A stretch of DNA of 25,451 nucleotides. Origin: JBCDCP01 sp039181495 (GTDB lineage: Bacteria; Pseudomonadota; Alphaproteobacteria; Rhizobiales; Tepidamorphaceae). The notes beneath the pieces were generated by a model that made no database searches, was not told the DNA's origin, and saw only the letters and a list, made by a program, of their open reading frames with translations. Positions within the stretch are counted from its first letter, which is position 1. Each line of letters starts with the position of its first letter. The DNA lies in contig JBCDCP010000031.1 of the NCBI GenBank assembly GCA_039181495.1, forward strand, positions 1-25,451. Direction: 5' to 3'. Made by a program: the position numbers and the translations under genes. Positions 22,975 through 25,451 of the stretch are shown here, in pieces.

Positions 22975-24771
22975 ATGCCCCGATATCATGCCCCGGTAGA
23001 GGACGCCTTCTTTCTGATCAATGACGTGTTTGACTATCAGCGCTACGGCAATCTGCCCGGATTCTCCGAAGCCGATCCCGACACGGTTCGGGCCATTTTC
23101 GAGGAGGGTGGCAAATTCGCCGAAGAGATCCTCCACCCGCTCAATCAATCCGGCGATCAGGAAGGGTGCACCCGCCATGACGATGGCCGTGTGACCACGC
23201 CCAACGGTTTCAAACAGGCTTATGATCAGATGGCCGAAGCTGGCTGGATCGGGCTCGTGGCCGACCCCGAATTTGGCGGGCAGGGTCTGCCCTACGTGCT
23301 CGGCGTCGTGATGAATGAGTTCATCTCGTCAGCCAACATGGCATTCGGCATGTACCCGGGGCTGTCGAACGGTGCCTATGCCGCACTTCATCTGCACGGC
23401 TCCGATGAGCAGAAGCACACCTATTTGCCGCATCTCGTCTCCGGCAAATGGTCAGGCACGATGAACCTGACCGAACCGCATTGCGGCACCGATCTCGGCC
23501 TGATCAAGACCAAAGCTGTCCCGCAGGATGACGGCAGCTACAAGATCACTGGAACAAAGATCTTCATCTCGGCAGGTGAGCACGACCTGACCGAGAACAT
23601 CATTCACCTTGTCTTGGCGCGGATCGAGGGTGCACCGGAAGGCACCAAGGGTATTTCGCTTTTTGTCGTGCCCAAGTTCATCCCCGAAGGCGATGGTGAA
23701 ACCGGTGCGCGAAATGGCGTGTCGTGTGGCTCGATCGAACACAAGATGGGCATTCACGCCAACGCCACCTGTGTCATGAATTATGACGACGCAACCGGCT
23801 GGCTGGTGGGTGAAGCGCATAAGGGCCTGCGCGCCATGTTCACAATGATGAACGAAGCCCGCCTTGGCGTCGGAATCCAAGGACTCTCACAGTCCGAAGT
23901 CTCCTATCAGAATGCCGCGGACTATGCCCGCGAGCGCATTCAGGGCCGTTCGATCTCAGGCGATAAGGCCCCGGACAAGCCGGCCGATCCCATCATTGTC
24001 CATCCGGACGTCCGTCGCATGCTGATGAACCAGCGCGCCTTCAACGAGGCCGCCCGGGCGCTGGTGATCTGGACCGCGCTCAAGGGTGACGTGGCGCGTT
24101 CGGCCGATGATGAAAAAGACCGCATCGCAGCCGATGACCACATGGGCCTTATGACTCCGGTCATCAAAGGCGTCATGACCGACACCGGGTTCGCCAATGC
24201 GGTCAACGCCCAGCAGGTCTATGGCGGACACGGCTATGTCACCGAATGGGGCATGGAGCAGTTCGTCCGCGATGCCCGAATTGCCATGATCTATGAGGGT
24301 GCCAACGGCATCCAGGCCCTCGATCTGGTCGGCCGCAAATTGCCCAAGGATGGCGGCCGCGCCATCATGGCGTTCTTTGCCGAGGTGACAGGTTTCATCA
24401 AGGCCGAGGAAGGCAATGAGGCGATGGCGCCCTACGTCGCGCCGCTCGCCAAGGCCGCTCAGGATCTTGAGAAGTCGACGATGTGGTTCATGCAGAATGC
24501 CATGGCCAAACCCGACAATGCCGGTGCTGGCTCCAATGATTACATGCACCTCATGGGGTTGGTCGCGATGGGCTATATGTGGGCGCTCATCGCCAAGACG
24601 GCTCAGGACAAGCTTGCGCAGGGCGCGAACGGCAATGCGACCTACCTGGAGCACAAGCTCGTCACCGGCCGCTACTTCATGGAGCGCGTCTTGCCGGAAA
24701 CGTCAGCCCATCTGGCCCGCATTGAAGCCGGCGCCGATTCCATGATGGCGTTACCGGCCGAGGCGTTCTGA
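22975..24771 (+). CDS. Acyl-CoA dehydrogenase, long (about 600 aa) FadE-like type
   Basis: FAD-dependent first step of beta-oxidation: acyl-CoA to trans-2-enoyl-CoA, with electrons passed to ETF. 598 residues, the length of the four-part family with an extra C-terminal domain, not the 380-residue short-chain type. An N-terminal cap (about 1-60) holds PVEDAFFLINDVF. The FAD/substrate-binding middle includes MNLTEPHCGTDLG (about 163-175) and TGTKIFISAGEHDL. The C-terminal helical domain has YGGHGYVTEWGMEQFVRDAR and the catalytic base Glu441 in IYEGANGIQALDLVGRK. The last 140 residues form the family-specific extra domain. The start at 22975 has GGGAGA 8 nt upstream. It lies downstream of the merR gene and is followed by an RHH gene and a thiolase gene, so it is the first catalytic gene of a beta-oxidation operon. 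Chain-length preference is not readable from sequence. Confidence 0.95.
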   Translation: MPRYHAPVEDAFFLINDVFDYQRYGNLPGFSEADPDTVRAIFEEGGKFAEEILHPLNQSGDQEGCTRHDDGRVTTPNGFKQAYDQMAEAGWIGLVADPEFGGQGLPYVLGVVMNEFISSANMAFGMYPGLSNGAYAALHLHGSDEQKHTYLPHLVSGKWSGTMNLTEPHCGTDLGLIKTKAVPQDDGSYKITGTKIFISAGEHDLTENIIHLVLARIEGAPEGTKGISLFVVPKFIPEGDGETGARNGVSCGSIEHKMGIHANATCVMNYDDATGWLVGEAHKGLRAMFTMMNEARLGVGIQGLSQSEVSYQNAADYARERIQGRSISGDKAPDKPADPIIVHPDVRRMLMNQRAFNEAARALVIWTALKGDVARSADDEKDRIAADDHMGLMTPVIKGVMTDTGFANAVNAQQVYGGHGYVTEWGMEQFVRDARIAMIYEGANGIQALDLVGRKLPKDGGRAIMAFFAEVTGFIKAEEGNEAMAPYVAPLAKAAQDLEKSTMWFMQNAMAKPDNAGAGSNDYMHLMGLVAMGYMWALIAKTAQDKLAQGANGNATYLEHKLVTGRYFMERVLPETSAHLARIEAGADSMMALPAEAF

Positions 24772-24802
24772 CGACGAGGTCAAATGCGGAGAGGTACAGC
24801 CG

Positions 24803-25051
24803 ATGCCGCGCGAGAAAGCCAAACGCTGGCCACTGCCAAAGCGATTCAACGTCGCCATGACCGATAGAGCTTATGCCCGGTTACGATCACTGTCGGATCG
24901 CACCGGGCTTGGCAACAATTACCTTCTGACCATCCTGCTCGAGAACCTTGACCGCTATGCCGACACCCGGGAACTCGACCTGGTTTTCGAAGAGATATTC
25001 GCCGAATACGGCCAACCCAAACCGGCATCCGTGAAGGGTGTGACGCAATAA
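24803..25051 (+). CDS. Small ribbon-helix-helix-like protein inside the beta-oxidation operon
   Basis: 82 residues with a good Shine-Dalgarno (GGAGAGG at 24788-24794, 8 nt before the ATG), 31 bp after the dehydrogenase stop and 43 bp before the thiolase start, all on one strand. Residues 14-51 fit a ribbon-helix-helix fold: beta strand RFNVAMTD, helix A RAYARLRSLSDRTG, turn LGNNY, helix B LLTILLENLDRYA. An acidic C-terminal helix (TRELDLVFEEIFAEYG) follows. The basic N-terminal tail (REKAKRWPLPKR) also suits DNA binding. I do not recognise a named family. It could be a second transcription factor for the operon or an antitoxin-like protein, but no toxin gene is adjacent. Confidence is high that it is a real gene and moderate for the fold. 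Confidence 0.7.
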   Translation: MPREKAKRWPLPKRFNVAMTDRAYARLRSLSDRTGLGNNYLLTILLENLDRYADTRELDLVFEEIFAEYGQPKPASVKGVTQ

Positions 25052-25094
25052 ATGGAAGCGGGCCCGCCCAGCGGTGCTCAGTGAGGAGACCAAC

Positions 25095-25451
25095 ATGCCT
25101 GAGGCCATCATCTACGATCATGTCCGCACACCGCGCGGCCGCGGCAAGAAAGACGGTTCACTGCACGAGGTCACAGCGGTCGAACTGGCCGCAACCAGCC
25201 TTCGCGCAATCCGGGATCGCAACACGCTCGACACCTCGAATGTCGATGATGTGGTTCTCGGCTGCGTTGACCCCGTCGGCGAGGCCGGTGGCGATATCGC
25301 CCGCGCTGCGGTATTCCGCGCCGACTACGACAACGCAGTGCCAGGTGTTCAGATCAACCGCTTCTGTGCCTCGGGCCTTGATGCGGTGAATTTCGGCGCC
25401 GGCGAGATCATGTCCGGTCAACATGACCTTGTGATTTCCGGCGGCGTTGAA
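25095..25451 (+). CDS. Acetyl-CoA C-acyltransferase (thiolase), N-terminal part, truncated by window end
   Basis: First 119 residues. Thiolases release acetyl-CoA from 3-ketoacyl-CoA in the last step of beta-oxidation. Visible are the family start MPEAIIYDHVRTPRGRGKKDG, shortened here to its first half YDHVRTPRGRG, then VDDVVLGCVDPVGE and the nucleophile Cys91 in QINRFCASGLDAVN, followed by GAGEIMSGQHD. The start at 25095 has GAGGAGA 5 nt upstream. The RTPRGRGKKDG-type start is usual for alphaproteobacterial FadA partners of a FadB hydratase/dehydrogenase, so a fadB gene is likely just right of the window. The C-terminal His and second Cys lie outside. Confidence 0.93.
   Translation, partial: MPEAIIYDHVRTPRGRGKKDGSLHEVTAVELAATSLRAIRDRNTLDTSNVDDVVLGCVDPVGEAGGDIARAAVFRADYDNAVPGVQINRFCASGLDAVNFGAGEIMSGQHDLVISGGVE

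Overview
The window reads as ordinary chromosome of a GC-rich alphaproteobacterium, most likely of the Hyphomicrobiales (Rhizobiales) type. The pointers are a class I lysyl-tRNA synthetase, a DUF952-pyrD pair, a very large PodJ-like coiled-coil/Sel1/peptidoglycan-binding protein, a DUF6460 membrane protein, and a TauE/SafE permease joined to a TIGR02186-type protein. I see no rRNA, tRNA, CRISPR array, transposase or phage gene. Genus cannot be set from the sequence alone.

Layout. 1-990: C-terminal part of lysyl-tRNA synthetase. 1051-1857 (-): a membrane-anchored nuclease-fold protein with eroded catalytic residues. 2001-2648 (-): an HTH/S24 LexA-like repressor with an intact Ser/Lys dyad and a palindrome just upstream. 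2876-4347 (+): DUF952 protein and pyrD (pyrimidine synthesis), overlapping by one base. 4354-5727 (-): MATE/DinF exporter. 5840-6751 (+): histone-deacetylase-like hydrolase. 6748-8291 (-): APC permease followed by a DUF6460 membrane protein.

8425-15384 carries the four genes of the described bacterial repair cluster: ATP-dependent DNA ligase (-), MBL/beta-CASP exonuclease (-), Lhr-Core helicase (+) and metallophosphoesterase (+). A DUF938 methyltransferase-like gene on the opposite strand lies between ligase and exonuclease. 15381-17569 (-) is a three-gene unit of TauE/SafE permease, TIGR02186-like periplasmic protein and DUF3429 membrane protein, behind a structured leader whose last hairpin covers the ribosome binding site. 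17774-22012 (-) is the PodJ-like protein. 22371 to the right end (+) is a fatty-acid or branched-chain acyl-CoA degradation unit: MerR-type regulator, acyl-CoA dehydrogenase, a small ribbon-helix-helix protein and the start of a thiolase.

I did not find a clearly new multi-gene system. The best leads are regulatory or architectural: the RBS-covering hairpin before tauE, the stacked hairpins between merR and the dehydrogenase gene, a LiuR-like palindrome on the merR -35 element, a perfect 15-bp palindrome before the S24 repressor, the DUF938 gene inside the ligase cluster, and the RHH gene inside a beta-oxidation operon. All RNA-fold and promoter calls were made by eye.
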